From assembly GCA_028693165.1 (NCBI GenBank), contig JAQUVX010000018.1, positions 1 through 64,000 of the forward strand: a stretch of 64,000 nt of DNA, written 5' to 3'. Position numbers and translations under genes: made by a program. Source of the stretch: Lachnospiraceae bacterium. Its GTDB lineage: Bacteria; Bacillota; Clostridia; Lachnospirales; Lachnospiraceae. The notes beneath the pieces are model-generated. The model ran no database searches. It was not told where the DNA came from and saw only the letters and a list, made by a program, of their open reading frames with translations. Of this stretch, positions 44,581 to 52,081 are shown piece after piece (within the stretch, counting starts at the first letter, position 1; each line of letters begins with the position of its first letter).

Positions 44581-45273
44581 ATGGCAAAAATATTTCGGTT
44601 TACTCACCAGGAAATCAGTCTGATGATGATGATCATGGATATGGAGACAATAAAAGGATTTGATCAGATTATACCTTTAGACGTACAGGATATTGCAGTT
44701 CAGTGTAAAGAGTCACTGATTAGAAAGAAATATTTACTGGAGGATCAAGATAAAAAAATAACAGTTTCGGAGGCAATGGAACTGGATTTTGAAGTCATGA
44801 AAACCCCCTATGGCTTTTTAGTAATGGATTATGAAAAAACTGGCGGCAGTCACAAGAGGATGGTCATGTATTTCAGGGATGACGCTATTATTTGTGTAAG
44901 TAAAGAAGACGAATATGAAGTGTTGTGGATCCCTTTTTTGCCTTTGGCGATAGGAGCAATAAGTAATTGGGTTGGTTCATTTAGAAATAATATATCGGAC
45001 CTGTCCGAAAGCTGCGATATACAAACAGCTTCAAAATTATGGAGTGAATATTGTAATCATGCAGCTGATAGTGAAATTTGGAGATTTACAGGTTACGAAA
45101 ACAGGAAAGAAGATTTGAGAATTGATGTAATTGGAACAAAGACAGAGCAGATTCTGTTTCATTATAAAGAAGACAAGGTGATTGTTTCCAGACCAGATCA
45201 AGTGCAGTGGATGAATACAATAATCAGATGGATAGCACCAATTCATGGTAAAGCAATCAAAGCGGGGATGTAG
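44581..45273 (+). CDS. Unrecognised T7SS-associated protein upstream of the protease effector
   Basis: A 230-residue soluble protein that I cannot assign. Its start (MAKIFRFTHQEISLMMMIMD) is similar in pattern to the 41177 product, which suggests a shared EspG/DUF5081-like chaperone fold (inference). It lies 2 bp before the protease effector gene, as expected for a dedicated chaperone. AGGGGAA lies 5 bp before the chosen ATG. The region is visibly more AT-rich than the T7SS core. Confidence 0.7.
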   Translation: MAKIFRFTHQEISLMMMIMDMETIKGFDQIIPLDVQDIAVQCKESLIRKKYLLEDQDKKITVSEAMELDFEVMKTPYGFLVMDYEKTGGSHKRMVMYFRDDAIICVSKEDEYEVLWIPFLPLAIGAISNWVGSFRNNISDLSESCDIQTASKLWSEYCNHAADSEIWRFTGYENRKEDLRIDVIGTKTEQILFHYKEDKVIVSRPDQVQWMNTIIRWIAPIHGKAIKAGM

Positions 45274-45275
45274 AT

Positions 45276-46244
45276 ATGGATTACTATAAAATATCAGAAG
45301 GAAGAGTGCTTCAACAAGCAGATAATATAGAAAATCATGCAGATGAAATCAGAAGAATCCAGGAGGATGTTTTGACAATCCATAGGGGATTGAGGCATAA
45401 GCTGGAGGGCATGTCAAATATTTCTGTCAGATTGAAACGAATCGAGGATGATATTCTTGCAGAAGCAGTACAGATGTCGTCACTTAATTCTGCGTTGAGC
45501 AGAATAGCTGCACACTATAGAAATGCAGAGAATAATGTGAAAGATTATGGAATAGATAAATCAATATTACAGGAAGGGGCAGAATTAACTGCTAATCAAA
45601 ACGGTGAGGATACAAACACTGGACTTGAAAATTTTCTGGCAGGAATTCGCAGTCTTCTCGTTTCATGGGGGATTATCAAAGCCGAAAAACAGGAACGTGC
45701 AGAGGGTGAAAAGGTAACGGAAGCTCAGGAAAAAGAGATGGATCGCTACATGCAGGACGAAATTGCAAAAGTTTTAAAAGAAAAGCGCTTTTCAAAAAAA
45801 ACCTGGGACAATGCAGACGCTGCAGAAAGAGAAAAAATTTTAAAAGAGTATTTTCAGCGAATTGCGGGAATTATGGGACTTACAATAGATCCTTTGGAAT
45901 TCGATTATCAAGAATCTGAGGATGGTTATTATACTATGGGCGGATACAGCAGGCGCACAAAAAAAATCACATTGAATCGTTGGGTTTTGGAAAATATAGA
46001 CAATTCATATAGTCTGATGAAGACAATTTCTCATGAATTGCGGCATGCTTACCAGAATGCTGCTGTAGAAAATCCAGATCAATTTGTCGTTTCAGATGAA
46101 AGACTCAAGACTTGGGAAGATAACATAAATAATTACAAACAACAGAGTGGATTCATGAAAGAAGGCATGAATGATAAAGATGCATATAAGGCATACCGGA
46201 GTCAGACAATCGAAAAGGATGCACGAAATTTTGCAAAACAATAG
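45276..46244 (+). CDS. Candidate T7SS effector: helical targeting domain + HELRH zinc metallopeptidase
   Basis: Residues 1-95 are helical and end with Y81-x3-E85-x2-V88-x2-Y91-G92. After a linker, the C-terminal ~170 residues contain H253-E-L-R-H257 and, near the end, E313-K-D-A-R-N-F-A, which recalls the third-ligand region of M78/ImmA-like gluzincins. It is thus a zincin with a T7SS-type leader, suited to an antibacterial or anti-host toxin. The low GC and the neighbouring chaperone and lipoprotein candidates fit an effector cassette. The target is unknown. Confidence 0.8.
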   Translation: MDYYKISEGRVLQQADNIENHADEIRRIQEDVLTIHRGLRHKLEGMSNISVRLKRIEDDILAEAVQMSSLNSALSRIAAHYRNAENNVKDYGIDKSILQEGAELTANQNGEDTNTGLENFLAGIRSLLVSWGIIKAEKQERAEGEKVTEAQEKEMDRYMQDEIAKVLKEKRFSKKTWDNADAAEREKILKEYFQRIAGIMGLTIDPLEFDYQESEDGYYTMGGYSRRTKKITLNRWVLENIDNSYSLMKTISHELRHAYQNAAVENPDQFVVSDERLKTWEDNINNYKQQSGFMKEGMNDKDAYKAYRSQTIEKDARNFAKQ

Positions 46245-46253
46245 GTGTGAGTT

Positions 46254-46670
46254 ATGTCAGAAAAATGGAAAAGGTTTATTATATTACCAATGAGCATCTT
46301 TGTATGCGGTTTTATCTTCGCATGTTCAGGAGATGATCAGGAACAAGGGATACTGGAATATGATACTAGTACAGAGCAGAATATGGAAAGGGGAAAAGCA
46401 GAGATGGAAAGAACAGAATGCATAGTAATGCTGAAGAATTGTCTTGGATGTGGGGATCGTACGGCAGATAGTCTGCTTCAGACAATAGAGGCAGCAGATA
46501 TTTCCGGGATAACAAATATAAGTTTGCACCAGGAGAAAAATCCCAGAATCCTTGAAATAGGTGCAGCGGATTCACAACTGTATTACGTGTATATTGAAAA
46601 AGGTTATTTTATTAGCAGAATATGCAGTCAGGATCTAAATGGAGAAAAAATATATGAAGCAATAGAATAA
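46254..46670 (+). CDS. Small lipoprotein, candidate immunity protein
   Basis: A 138-residue protein with an N-terminal signal and a lipobox-like FIFAC (Cys24). The mature part has no recognised domain; it carries a CLGCG motif near residue 64. It follows the protease gene after 9 bp. Membrane-anchored lipoproteins protect producers against some T7SS toxins (the lipase TslA and its inhibitor TilA are a known example), so immunity is plausible. AT-rich like its neighbours. Confidence 0.7.
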   Translation: MSEKWKRFIILPMSIFVCGFIFACSGDDQEQGILEYDTSTEQNMERGKAEMERTECIVMLKNCLGCGDRTADSLLQTIEAADISGITNISLHQEKNPRILEIGAADSQLYYVYIEKGYFISRICSQDLNGEKIYEAIE

Positions 46671-46693
46671 TCTACAGTTAGTGGGAGACAGCT

Positions 46694-47899
46694 ATGGAAG
46701 AATTCAAGGTAGTAACAAAAAAACTTCGCACTGCCGGAGATCAGGTCTCGCAGATGGCGAGGGAGATGGAGTCGATGAATGAATCTGTGCGGAGAATCCG
46801 AAGCAATCTCCGAAATAAGATTGTCCGGGAAGAACAGATTGGGCAACGGCTGAATCAGATATCCGATGCGATGGATGAGGTGGAAAAAAGGATGACCCAA
46901 TATGCAGGCAAAGCTGGGGTGATCAGTGTCCTTTATAATCAGACAGAGCAGAAGGTCAGAGAATTTGGAACGGTGAAGGATTCTGGAGTAATTACCGGAG
47001 CTGGAGCGGCTGTCGTCGGAGCTGGTGGTGCGATGAGTACCGGAGGCGGTGAAGGAGGCGGAGCTGGTGGCGGTGGAGGAAGAGGAGGAGCAGAATCTGA
47101 AACCGGAACTGAAGAACCGAAGAAATCGGTTGCCTGGGTTGAAGGTCATGTTCAAAAGGATGGGAAAATCGGAGACATCGATACCCATGGAGAAGCATCA
47201 GGAGAAATTGGCGGAGCATCCTATGATACTAAATTGACGAGCGGTATCAAATGGAAGCAGGAAAAAGACGAGAATGGGAATATTACCAGAAAACTTGAGG
47301 ACTTGAGTCTGATCGGTGCATCGATTGTAGGAGAAGCGCATCTCCTTAAGGGAAGTGCCAAAGGCAACATAGGTCTGCTTGGCGGTGAGGTAAATGCCAC
47401 AGTCGGAAAAGTATCTGCTAAAGGTGAAGTCAATGCATCCTTATATCAGAACGGAAAGCTGAGTCCACAGTTAAAGGCCGGTGTAGGAGCCTCAGCAGTA
47501 GGAGCAGAGGGAGATGCTAATGTGACTCTGGGAACAGACAACACAAATGTGCATACAGATGCTGAAGGAAAGCTTGGAGTGGCAAAGGCGGAGGCAGAGG
47601 CGCAGCTCGGAAAGATTACATATAAGACGGAAGATGGCAGTGAGGTCGTCGAAGGCTATGGTGTGAGTGCGAAAGCCGGTGCCGAGGCATATCTGGCGGA
47701 AGGCAAGGTGTCTGGTGGTGTTACAATTTTGGGAATTAAAATTGATGCAGGAATCAGCGGAAAAGCCGGAGGAGTAGGGGCAACGGCCAGCGGATGTGCG
47801 ACCACGGGCGGCGTAAAAGCTTCGGTGGGCCTCGGACTGGGACTGGGACTTGGGCTTGATATCAGTGTTGACTGGACGGGCTTTAAATGGGGCTGGTAA
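46694..47899 (+). CDS. Candidate T7SS effector: helical targeting domain + glycine-rich toxin-like domain
   Basis: Residues 1-95 are helical with Y81-x3-E85-x2-V88-x2-F91-G92, at exactly the same positions as in the protease effector. A Gly-rich segment (residues 98-135) is followed by ~240 residues of alternating small residues and short amphipathic beta-like repeats (VEGHVQKDGK, GEASGEIGG, GKVSAKGEVNASLYQNGK). The end is GLGLGLGLDISVDWTGFKWGW-like (Gly/Leu run, then Trp-rich). Such sequence suggests a membrane-inserting or amyloid-like pore toxin (inference). Composition is less AT-rich than the protease cassette. Confidence 0.75.
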   Translation: MEEFKVVTKKLRTAGDQVSQMAREMESMNESVRRIRSNLRNKIVREEQIGQRLNQISDAMDEVEKRMTQYAGKAGVISVLYNQTEQKVREFGTVKDSGVITGAGAAVVGAGGAMSTGGGEGGGAGGGGGRGGAESETGTEEPKKSVAWVEGHVQKDGKIGDIDTHGEASGEIGGASYDTKLTSGIKWKQEKDENGNITRKLEDLSLIGASIVGEAHLLKGSAKGNIGLLGGEVNATVGKVSAKGEVNASLYQNGKLSPQLKAGVGASAVGAEGDANVTLGTDNTNVHTDAEGKLGVAKAEAEAQLGKITYKTEDGSEVVEGYGVSAKAGAEAYLAEGKVSGGVTILGIKIDAGISGKAGGVGATASGCATTGGVKASVGLGLGLGLGLDISVDWTGFKWGW

Positions 47900-47956
47900 T
47901 TTAAGTAGATGAGTTGTAAGATAGACTATATGAAAACTTTTCGGGAGGAAAATAAT

Positions 47957-48268
47957 ATGTATAAAGATTTATTGCCGGTTGGCTCTGTAGTTCAGTTAAA
48001 GGGCGGAGTGAAGCGCCTGATGGTTTGCGGACGTGTTGTGGCAGGAGGAGAACAGGGCGAAATCCACGATTATGTGGGATGCTATTATCCGGAAGGGATC
48101 GTGGATTCTTCTCAGTTGTTTTTCTTTGAGCAGGATGCGATTGAAGATGTGTTCTTTATCGGATTTCAGGATAAGGAAGAGATTAATTTCAAAAGAAGTG
48201 TTCTGGCGCAGTTAGACGAAGGAACTCTGGCAGTAGAGGATGGGCAGATTGTATTAAAACAAAAGTAG
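47957..48268 (+). CDS. DUF4176 family protein
   Basis: A 103-residue protein beginning MYKDLLPVGSVVQLKGGVKR, the hallmark of DUF4176 proteins, which are found repeatedly in Firmicute T7SS loci. The function is unknown; as it follows an effector gene, it may be a chaperone or immunity factor. The start ATG 47957 lies 8 bp after GGGAGG. Confidence 0.82.
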   Translation: MYKDLLPVGSVVQLKGGVKRLMVCGRVVAGGEQGEIHDYVGCYYPEGIVDSSQLFFFEQDAIEDVFFIGFQDKEEINFKRSVLAQLDEGTLAVEDGQIVLKQK

Positions 48269-48277
48269 GAGAATACT

Positions 48278-48724
48278 ATGACAGGAAGTAAAATTATAAT
48301 GTGCGTAGAGATCGGCCTGATGTTCCTTGGCCTGATCTTTCTGGGGATCAGCATCGGTGTGAATCGGATGATCGCGCATAAAGCCGGAGTGTGTACATAT
48401 GACGTATCGGCTACAGTGATAGCAGTGAATGAATCCTCCAGCTACAATTCCATGGATCATATGACACGAGTCAGCTGGTATCCAGTTTATGAATATACGA
48501 TATCGGGCAAAACGGTACGCGCCGTCTCTAAGGTAGGTGGAATGAAGTCCAGCTTTCAGGTTGGCCAGAAGGTAAACTTGAAAATCAATCCTCAGAATGT
48601 GGAGGAATTTTATAATGAAAACGATCAGACATCATTGCTGCAGATGGTATTTGGGATTGTAGGTCTGGTGCTGCTGGCAGCCGGTGTTGTGACTGTGTTT
48701 GTATCGAAAAAAATTTTAGGATAG
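48278..48724 (+). CDS. DUF3592-type membrane protein, candidate immunity protein
   Basis: 148 residues: TM helix near residues 9-27 (IGLMFLGLIFLGISIG), an extracellular beta domain with the DUF3592 pattern (YDVSATVIAVNES, YPVYEYTISGKTV, VGQKVNLKINP) and a second TM helix near the C-terminus (VFGIVGLVLLAAGVVTVFV). If the glycine-rich protein at 46694 attacks membranes, a two-TM protein is a natural immunity candidate (inference). Confidence 0.78.
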   Translation: MTGSKIIMCVEIGLMFLGLIFLGISIGVNRMIAHKAGVCTYDVSATVIAVNESSSYNSMDHMTRVSWYPVYEYTISGKTVRAVSKVGGMKSSFQVGQKVNLKINPQNVEEFYNENDQTSLLQMVFGIVGLVLLAAGVVTVFVSKKILG

Positions 48725-48759
48725 TGACAAAGTAAATGAAGCAGGGAAAAGCAGGGTTT

Positions 48760-49782
48760 ATGAGCAAGGTAAAAATGTGGCTTGTGATGACAGTGGCAGC
48801 AGCAGTTATGAATGCCGGTGGTGCACAGGCGGCGGAAATGTTCTATTCGGATCGGGAGCTTATGACGGCTACACAGATTGCATACTATGATTTTTCCAGA
48901 GAACAGCTGGCAGATCACGGAGGTCGTGCCACCGTGCGGGAACTTCTACAGGAAGGCGGACGGCTGCGAAATCTTCAGAGCGCCTGGAACAATGCAGAAG
49001 AAGGTCTGGCTAAAACCATGGCAAAAAGAAATCTTGAGCTTTATGAGGAAATGGTTTCTTCCGATTCTGTGTGCGGAAGCTGGTATGTGGTTGATGTCAA
49101 TGACAGAAATGAAGAAGACGGGTTCTATGCGGTGCTGATCGAGACGAACGCAGATCAGGCAATCGTGGCTTTTCGGGGATCAGAGTCCTATGATTCCAAT
49201 CAGCTTGTGAAGGACTGGATCAACGCGGATTTCGGACTGCTGATGGATCAGGATACCACACAGCAGAAACAGGCAGAAGCTTATATGGCGGATATTGAAA
49301 AACAGTTTTCCTACGCGAACTATGCAGTGACCGGACATTCTCTCGGCGGCAATCTGGCCGTTCATGCGGCTATTGCAGCACCAGACGCAATGAAAGAAAA
49401 ACTGATGGAGACGGTAAACTTTGACGGGCCGGGGTTTTCAGAAGCATATTTAAGCAGACATCAGGAAGAAATCAGCCAGGTCGGACATCAGATCAGGCTG
49501 TATCGATGGTCTCTGGTGGGAGCACTGCTGACTCAGCCACAATGTGTGACATCCCGGATTGTACAGGTAACAGAGGATATCAAACCGCTGGAAGAAGTGA
49601 GATCTAATTATCTCAGGCATTCTACGGCGTTTATTGACTTTCGGGATGGTATGGTTCAGGATGGTACTGAGAGTCTTCTTTCCATGAGTATGGGAGTGTG
49701 GTCACGGAAGGTGGATCAGCAGATTATGGAAAAGAGAAAAAATTTGGAAACTGAAAAAAGTTCCAAAGCAAATGCCGGATAA
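48760..49782 (+). CDS. Exported alpha/beta-hydrolase, Mbeg1/lipase-like
   Basis: A signal peptide (residues 1-25, ending AGGAQAAE) precedes an alpha/beta-hydrolase of Mbeg1/DUF2974 type with oxyanion region [11 protein letters not shown] and nucleophile elbow [10 protein letters not shown] (Ser near residue 194). These are lipases or esterases. T7SS loci of staphylococci encode the secreted lipase TslA, but here a Sec signal is visible, so export may be independent of T7SS. ATG 48760 is preferred for its AGGGAA site; ATG 48736 is an alternative. It ends inside a broken transaldolase remnant. Confidence 0.82.
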   Translation: MSKVKMWLVMTVAAAVMNAGGAQAAEMFYSDRELMTATQIAYYDFSREQLADHGGRATVRELLQEGGRLRNLQSAWNNAEEGLAKTMAKRNLELYEEMVSSDSVCGSWYVVDVNDRNEEDGFYAVLIETNADQAIVAFRGSESYDSNQLVKDWINADFGLLMDQDTTQQKQAEAYMADIEKQFSYANYAVTGHSLGGNLAVHAAIAAPDAMKEKLMETVNFDGPGFSEAYLSRHQEEISQVGHQIRLYRWSLVGALLTQPQCVTSRIVQVTEDIKPLEEVRSNYLRHSTAFIDFRDGMVQDGTESLLSMSMGVWSRKVDQQIMEKRKNLETEKSSKANAG

Positions 49783-49981
49783 AAATGCGGCAAAAGACGA
49801 TATCTCCATGCTGGATATGGATCTGATCAACGAGATCACAGAGATCTTCATGATGCACAACATTGAGACCGAGATCATCGCAGCCAGCATCCGCAATCCG
49901 ATCCATGTGATCGACTGCGCAAAAGCAGGCGCAGACATCGCGAAGTTCCAGGCGGATTATAAGGCGGTGTTTGGGGAGTAA
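49772..49981 (+). pseudogene. 3' fragment of a TalC-type transaldolase gene
   Basis: The 69 codons encode the typical transaldolase C-terminal part [21 protein letters not shown] followed at once by [16 protein letters not shown]. In intact TalC/FSA-like enzymes about 20 residues separate these two pieces, and the catalytic N-terminal ~150 residues are absent. The fragment therefore shows both 5' truncation and an internal deletion. It is higher in GC than the effector cassettes and probably belonged to the ancestral chromosome next to the hydrogenase operon. Confidence 0.8.
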
Positions 49982-50013
49982 GCAGTAGAAACGTGCAATA
50001 ATTAAAAAATCTC

Positions 50014-50111
50014 TTGCGTTTTTCTAGAATACGCATATACTAGAGATAACAGAGTTGCCCAGAGCCAACATGGCATTGGAGACCAGGCTGAGTCATGTAC
50101 TCAGCCTTTTT
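50014..50111 (+). ncRNA. Candidate small RNA with own promoter and terminator
   Basis: -35 TTGCGT (50014-50019), 16-bp spacer and -10 TATACT (50036-50041) predict a start near 50048. An intrinsic terminator AGGCTGAGT (50085-50093) / ACTCAGCCT (50099-50107) plus T5 ends it at about 50111. The ~64-nt transcript has no useful ORF. I do not recognise the family; it might also be remnant leader sequence. Confidence 0.45.
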
Positions 50112-50234
50112 ACGTTAAGGAGATATATTACAGAACACAAATTGCATATGGCTTTTCGCTTGCAAAGTGCATAGAAGCTCCTTATGAGCAGAGCCACACA
50201 CAAGTGACGGATCTTAGTTCCAAGATTAAATCCA

Positions 50235-50276
50235 CGCAAAAATGCTGATATCCAGACAGATATCAGCATTTTTGCG
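50235..50276. terminator. Bidirectional terminator at the end of the hydABC operon
   Basis: CGCAAAAATGCTGATA (50235-50250) pairs perfectly with TATCAGCATTTTTGCG (50261-50276). The 16-bp stem carries A5/T5 runs on both sides, so it can stop the leftward hyd operon and any rightward transcript. Confidence 0.88.
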
Positions 50277-50317
50277 TTTGCTTTTCAAATTATATGTGCC
50301 AGAACAGCCAGTGAAAA

Positions 50318-52066
50318 TTAGTTCCCATTAATGGATCTCTTCACATAAGTCGTATGCAGCAGATGATGCGCCTTCTCGCTTCCCGGTTCGCCCAGGTAGG
50401 TGGAGTAGAGCTCTTTGATTGCCGGATTCTCGTGAGACTTCCGGATCGGGTTGTTCTTGTCGGAATCGTACAGCACCTTTGCACGCAGGGCGCGGATATC
50501 CACGGTGTTGCGCACGTAGCCAGGCTGCTGCGGCTGGCCGCCGCCGTTGATACATCCGCCCGGACAGCCCATGATCTCGATGAAGTGGTAATTGGCTTCG
50601 CCGGCTTTTACCTTCTCAAGCAGCTTCTTCGCATTGCCGAGGCCGGAAGCTACGGCTACCTTGACATCCAGTCCTGCAACCGGGTAGGTCGCTTCCTTGA
50701 TGCCGTCCATGCCGCGGACATCGGTGAAGTCGAGACTTGCCAGTTCCTCGCCGGTCAGAGTCTCTACTGCGGTACGAAGTGCGGCTTCCATAACACCGCC
50801 GGTTGCGCCGAAGATCACGGCCGCGCCGGTTCCAAGTCCCAGAGGTGCGTCAAAGCCCTCATCCGGGAGTGCCTGGAATTTCAGGCCAACCTTGCGGATC
50901 ATGCGTGCCAGCTCACGGGTGGTCAGAGAGAAATCGACATCCGGAACGCCGTTGGCGGCTTGATCCGGTCTCTGTACCTCGAATTTCTTTGCGGTACAAG
51001 GCATGATGGATACGGATACGATATCCTTCGGGTCCAGCCCCATCTTCTCTGCGTAGTAGGATTTGGCGATCGCGCCAAACATCTGCTGCGGAGATTTACA
51101 GCTGGACAGATTCTCTGTCATGTCCGGAAAATAATGTTCACAGTATTTGATCCATCCCGGGGAACAGGAGGTGATCAGCGGAAGGACACCGCCGTTCTGG
51201 ACGCGGTCCAGGAACTCGTGTGCTTCTTCCATGATGGTCAAGTCTGCACTGAAGTTGGTGTCGAATACTTTGTCGAAACCGATTCTCCGGAGTGCTGCCG
51301 CCATCTTGCCTTCCACGTTGGTGCCGATCGGATAGCCGAATTCCTCGCCGAGACCTGCGCGGACAGCCGGAGCGGTCTGCACGATCACATGCTTGGCCGG
51401 GTCTGCGATTGCGGCTAAAACATCGTCTACCTGAGTTTTCTCCTGAAGAGCACCGGTCGGGCAGACTGCGATACACTGACCACAGGATACGCAGCTTGTA
51501 GCGCCCAGCCCCATATCAAAGGCAGAGCCGATGAAGGTGGCGAAGCCGCGCATGTTTGGACCGATAACGCCGATTCCCTGTACCTTCTCACACACTGCGG
51601 AGCAGCGGCGGCACAGGATACATTTGCTGTTGTCACGGATCATATGGACTGCGCTGTCGTCGATCATGGACGGGGTGCGCTCGCCATCGTAGTAATCTTC
51701 GTTTTCCACGCCCAGTTCCTTAGCCATCTGCTGCAGCTCACAGTTTCCGCTGCGGACGCAGGACAGGCACTTGCGGTCATGGTTGGATAAGAGCAGCTGC
51801 AGTGTCTTTCTGCGGGACTCCAGCACCTTCGGGGTGTTGGTCCATACTTCCATCTTATCGTTGATCGGGTAAACGCAGGAAGCAACCAAGCTTCGCGCTC
51901 CCTTGACTTCCACCACACACATACGGCAGGCGGCAATCTCATTGATCTCCTTCAAAAAACAGAGAGTCGGGATCTCAATGTTTGCCAGCCGGGCAGCTTC
52001 CAGAATGGTGGAACCTTTTGGAGCGCTTACTTCTATGCCGTTAATTTTAATTGTAATATTCTCCAT
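50318..52066 (-). CDS. hydA: [FeFe] hydrogenase catalytic subunit HydA of the NADH/ferredoxin-dependent (group A3, bifurcating-type) complex
   Basis: 582 residues: an N-terminal [2Fe-2S] domain (CFLKEINEIAACRMCVVEVKG region), a His/Cys cluster (HDRKCLSC), two [4Fe-4S] motifs (CILCRRCSAVC, CVSCGQCIAVC) and the H-cluster domain with L1 TSCSPGW, L2 MPCTAKKFE and L3 GCPGGCINGGGQP. This is the M3/A3 layout of HydA in trimeric enzymes that oxidise NADH and reduced ferredoxin together to make H2, or the reverse. It lies 15 bp after hydB in the same leftward operon and is the last gene before the terminator. Confidence 0.95.
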   Translation of the reverse strand: MENITIKINGIEVSAPKGSTILEAARLANIEIPTLCFLKEINEIAACRMCVVEVKGARSLVASCVYPINDKMEVWTNTPKVLESRRKTLQLLLSNHDRKCLSCVRSGNCELQQMAKELGVENEDYYDGERTPSMIDDSAVHMIRDNSKCILCRRCSAVCEKVQGIGVIGPNMRGFATFIGSAFDMGLGATSCVSCGQCIAVCPTGALQEKTQVDDVLAAIADPAKHVIVQTAPAVRAGLGEEFGYPIGTNVEGKMAAALRRIGFDKVFDTNFSADLTIMEEAHEFLDRVQNGGVLPLITSCSPGWIKYCEHYFPDMTENLSSCKSPQQMFGAIAKSYYAEKMGLDPKDIVSVSIMPCTAKKFEVQRPDQAANGVPDVDFSLTTRELARMIRKVGLKFQALPDEGFDAPLGLGTGAAVIFGATGGVMEAALRTAVETLTGEELASLDFTDVRGMDGIKEATYPVAGLDVKVAVASGLGNAKKLLEKVKAGEANYHFIEIMGCPGGCINGGGQPQQPGYVRNTVDIRALRAKVLYDSDKNNPIRKSHENPAIKELYSTYLGEPGSEKAHHLLHTTYVKRSINGN

Positions 52067-52081
52067 ATCAATTCTCCTCCA

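Larger units (their letters stand above)
49982..50317. other. 336-bp intergenic region right of the T7SS island
   Basis: No protein gene is seen. It contains a promoter-like element, a short terminated transcript candidate (see 50014-50111) and the strong bidirectional terminator 50235-50276. The part from 50113 to 50234 holds nothing I can identify. Confidence 0.6.

Noticed and set aside
18503-49981. A prophage or integrative conjugative element
   Set aside because: No integrase, relaxase, terminase, capsid or transposase gene is seen, and no direct-repeat attachment sites could be found by eye.
50354-51418. A 354-codon plus-strand frame within hydA
   Set aside because: hydA on the minus strand is unambiguous (TSCSPGW, GCPGGC); the plus frame has no family features.
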